64,000 bases of DNA. It comes from Dermatemys mawii (lineage: Eukaryota > Chordata > Testudines > Dermatemydidae). The stretch is from NCBI GenBank assembly GCA_007922305.1, contig ML677335.1, positions 15,678,914 through 15,742,913 on the forward strand. The letters are read 5' to 3'. The notes under the pieces were generated by a model that made no database searches, was not told where the DNA came from, and saw nothing but the letters and a program-made list of their open reading frames with translations. The first letter of the stretch is position 1. Each line of letters begins with the position of its first letter. Shown here piece by piece: positions 1 to 64,000 of the stretch. The position numbers were made by a program, and so were the translations under genes.

Positions 1-856
1 ATACTGTAAAAAGGAACAGTTGGTTTAAATTAGGTTTCCATGTGAAATATATCTATTTTTTGTGGATGTTGTGGGAAAGTAAACTGAAAATTTTCAGAGT
101 GGTAAATATCTGTGCCTGATCAGATTTTAACTATGAACAGAATCATATAGTTAGTTGATTTCTGATGCTGCCATTAATTATCAAACAGAACTTGACAATA
201 AGGTCAAATTTTGAAAGTGATATATTAAGAAATGAAGCAGAAAATAACAAATAGTATAGTAGCTAATTATTAAAGTATTTAGAGTATATTGCAGTGAACA
301 AATTTGTACAAGAAAAAATATATACAAATGCCAGCTCAATCAACTCAAACAAAAAATATTATCTAATTTGTAAACTGCTGCTTCTTACCTGTTGCCCAAG
401 TTGAAAAAATGGGTTATCTTATCTAAGGCTAAAATTTTCAAAGTCATGTAGGAGATTTGGGTGCCAGTTCCCATTGATTTTAATGGGAATTGGTCTTGCA
501 AATCCTTTAGGCAGCTTTGTATATCTTAGCCCTAGTCCACGACACAATGTCTTTTATTATTCAGCATTTTTGGTTTAAAATAAATAACTTTAAAAAGCAT
601 TTTGAGATTCAAATACTTTACATATGTGTGTGTGATATGTATATACACTTAGTATATATAACATATGTGGTGAATGTTTTTGTGTGATTTTATTGTGTGT
701 GGGTGTATATATATAATTTGGTGAAATATCTTATTTTCCCCCAATAGAGACAATTTAAGATTAAAATATATTTATTCTATTGCATTAAATGTGTCTGAAT
801 GTTCCAAATAACATAGCCATGGCTGATTTCTTGTACTGTACATTTTGTTTTATTAG
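1..856. other. PLCE1 intron (partial), AT-rich
   Basis: The stretch is AT-rich intron with short TG/TA-rich runs around 620-715. I see no coding exon and no transposon I can name. Confidence 0.5.
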
Positions 857-61805
<60,949 letters not shown>

Positions 61806-61851
61806 GTAAGTATGTCCACTTGCCCTATATAGAAGGTCGCAAGAATTCATA

Positions 61852-62528
61852 TGTAGCAGCACGGCGACTCACCCCTGCGGTGCCTCCTGCTGGACGTCCA
61901 GGGAATTAGCTCTTCCAGCCGTGGAGCACCCTCTGCTGTCTGCAGGCCCCATGTCATTCCCTGGACCCTGGTGCCCTTTATCTGGGATGCTGCCCCTGGC
62001 AGTACCCCCACAGTCTAGCTCTGGATCTCTGCTCCCTGGGGAACCCCCAACCCTCTGAGCCCCACCTTGCCTACTGCCAGTAATCATCAAGCCCCCACTC
62101 CCTGGGGCAGACTGCAGTGTTACAGGCAGTCATCATAGGCAAGGCGGTTTGGGCCAGCTGCCTTCCTCCTAATCCCTGGTACCCTTTTAGGCCTTGTCTT
62201 TGGGCCTGGAACCTGGAATGGTGCCAGGCCTGAGCTCCGCAGCTCAGCCTGCCCCTTCCCCATCACTGCTCTACCTTAGGTCCCCTCCCACACTCCCAGC
62301 AGTCAGGCCCATCTCCCCCCACAGCTAAAGGAGACTCTCTCTGCACCAAACTCTGGGCCCTTTTATCAGGGCCAACTGGGCCCTAATTGACCCAGCCACA
62401 GCTGTGGCTGCTCTGCCCCAGCTGCTTTCACTTGCAGCCCTCCGCTGGGCTGCCTTTCCCCAGCCACAACCCTCTGCAGGGCTGTTTTAACCCAATTTCT
62501 GCTGGAGTGGGGCAGCAGCCCCACTACA
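61852..62528 (+). mobile_element. Solo LTR, 677 bp
   Basis: Perfect 5-bp duplications TCATA (61847-61851 and 62529-62533) flank a 677-bp unit that begins TGTAGCAGCA and ends CCCCACTACA. The termini TGTAG...CTACA are the inverted TG...CA pair of LTRs. No gag/pol sequence is present, so it is a solo LTR left after recombination. It starts only 46 bp after the exon 24 donor. The orientation on + is assumed. The family (Gypsy or ERV) is not resolved. Confidence 0.8.
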
Positions 62529-62533
62529 TCATA

Positions 62534-63660
62534 GTAACCAGCAATGTGCTGTGCAGTATCTAACCTTCCTACTTTTATTTGGAATCATTATATTTAATAA
62601 AATGGATGCATTAAGAAATGTATTTTTTACCACTTTAAAGGGTAAGAGATTGTTTTGTAAATCTGTTTGCTAAGGAATTAATTGAACAGCTAAGATATCA
62701 GTGAAGGTTTCCAGATCTAGACCTTTAGGAAATGATTTTTAATCTATGAAATTCAATTCAGCAACAATATATATATATATATATATATAGTTTTCTTTTT
62801 GCAGTCCCTCAGTTTGAATTAATCATTATGACAAAAAATAATAAGCTGAAATTACAGGAGTCTACATTTTATTACAAGAAGGAGCTGCATATGGTTAATT
62901 AATGACAAATTATATCCTACATTTCTTTTTGGTTTTGCGTATATTCAGTGTCACAGCTCCTCTAGTGGTTTTAATGAGCATTGCAAAGTTCATTATAAGA
63001 ATTCCTCATGGCCATACTGCTTTGGGCTATGAGTTAAACAAAGGGAGATTTGGACTTGGTCAGTACTTAGAAGGAAAACAGAGTTCTTTGGTGACTGGTG
63101 ATTCTGTAGTTGGTGTTCTTCTTGAATCAGTGCTGAACCAAACCTGCAGCCTGGTGTAAAGTGTAGTTTGCTGCTGGAGAGGCTGTCTTTGAAATGCAAA
63201 ACTGAGGTCAGGCTCACCTGTAGTTATTAAATAACACAATGTTTTACCTACTATTAGAGGTGTTCTTGCTATGTTACTATTAGGTGCCTACTTACATTTA
63301 CACTTTAATTTGGCTTTATAGAAGATGTGTAATTTGGGATCTTTGGAAATTAGTATTTTAATAATAAAAATGTAAAATAACCAGAATTTTAGGAATTGAA
63401 TCTAAGCTTTTACAAATCACCTTGACCTGATCTTAGCATACAGTTTGTGAACTATTTAAAAGACCTTATTCCTCTGGGATGTTGTTGCACAAAGCTGCCT
63501 AAAGCTGGTGTAGCTGGTCACTGTAGAGGAATCCTGTAGTGCATTCTCCAATATAGACTGGAGCAGCCCTGAAACCTCTAATTTACCAAGGAACTCTTTC
63601 TTAGGAGGTGCAGAGCCCCAGAATTGGGAAGCACATAGGTAGTTGAAATGCATGCACCTT
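62534..63660. other. PLCE1 intron with an AT microsatellite
   Basis: An (AT)n run lies at 62767-62788. The open frame at 62902-63159 has no recognised product and no matching phases. Confidence 0.45.
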
Positions 63661-63669
63661 TTTACACAC

Positions 63670-64000
63670 AACTCTAAATTAACTACTACTGCTCAAGAAA
63701 GAGAACTTGGAGTCACTGTGGATAATTCTTTGAAAACACCCACTCAATGTGCAATGGCAGTCACAGAAGCTAACAGAACGTTGGGAAAGTGATAAATAAT
63801 AAGACCAAAAATATCATAATGCCGCTATATAAATCCATGGTAGGCCCACAACTTGAATACTACATGCAGTTCTGGTGGTCCCATCTCAAAAAAATATATA
63901 TTAAAATTAGAAAAAGTGCATTTGGCACATGCGCACCACTAGTGGAATATATAGAGACCACACATCTCAAACAGTTACCATAGGCTAGGTAGCTGTTTCT
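63670..64000 (+). mobile_element. CR1 LINE ORF2 fragment
   Basis: On the plus strand 63691-63792 reads QERELGVTVDNSLKTPTQCA, MAVTEANRTLGK. Then, after a shift, IIMPLYKSMVGPQLEYYMQF. This is the CR1 ORF2 block after RT (ELGVxVDxxLxxxxQC, LYxxxVxPxLEYxxQFW). The end lies beyond the window. Confidence 0.75.

Noticed and set aside
62902..63159. 85-codon open frame after the solo LTR, considered as the next PLCE1 exon
   Set aside because: The text does not match RA1 and no AG/GT pair in phase 0 gives the expected domain.

Overview
The window is vertebrate genomic DNA, most likely from a cryptodiran turtle. It is dominated by one split gene on the + strand, PLCE1 (phospholipase C epsilon 1). The turtle assignment rests on tRNA-derived SINEs of the Cry1 type (near 49.8 and 50.1 kb), abundant CR1 LINEs, DIRS-type retrotransposons, Penelope-like 3' ends and many short DNA transposons.

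PLCE1: I place 24 coding exons between 857 and 61805, all with AG/GT borders. They join into one uninterrupted frame of 4329 nt (1443 codons). Both ends of the gene lie outside the window. In order the exons encode the end of the CDC25/RasGEF region (857-4080), a linker and large central region (9801-17861), a Ser-rich linker and EF-hand-like region (22981-29266), the catalytic X half (29361-33937), the acidic X-Y linker (35378-48252), the catalytic Y half (49180-51426), the C2 domain (55595-59282) and the start of the first Ras-association domain (61677-61805). An in-frame 42-nt candidate cassette exon (37450-37491) sits in the X-Y linker directly after the acidic tract.

Introns: the rest is intron, much of it transposon-derived. 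The 4081-9800 intron holds a decayed DIRS element (A), itself interrupted by a CR1 piece and by a solo LTR with a 5-bp target duplication. The 17862-22980 intron holds a second DIRS element (B) with readable inverted terminal repeats and an internal complementary region. Copy A kept its tyrosine recombinase and lost its reverse transcriptase; copy B is the reverse. Introns at 10.7 and 13.1 kb hold Penelope-like insertions with 13-bp target duplications and inverted structure; the second is split by a MITE. The 24-26 kb region holds LINE pieces around a hAT-like element. CR1 remnants lie at 5.0, 43-46, 51.6-53, 54.6, 61.3 and 63.7 kb. A DNA transposon with an almost readable protein lies at 56.5-59 kb. 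A 677-bp solo LTR with a perfect 5-bp duplication lies just after the last exon.

No bacterial, CRISPR or complete RNA gene was seen. Most long open frames outside the exons lie in transposons or GC-rich repeats. The assembly has one 10-N gap (10816-10825), placed inside a perfect palindrome.
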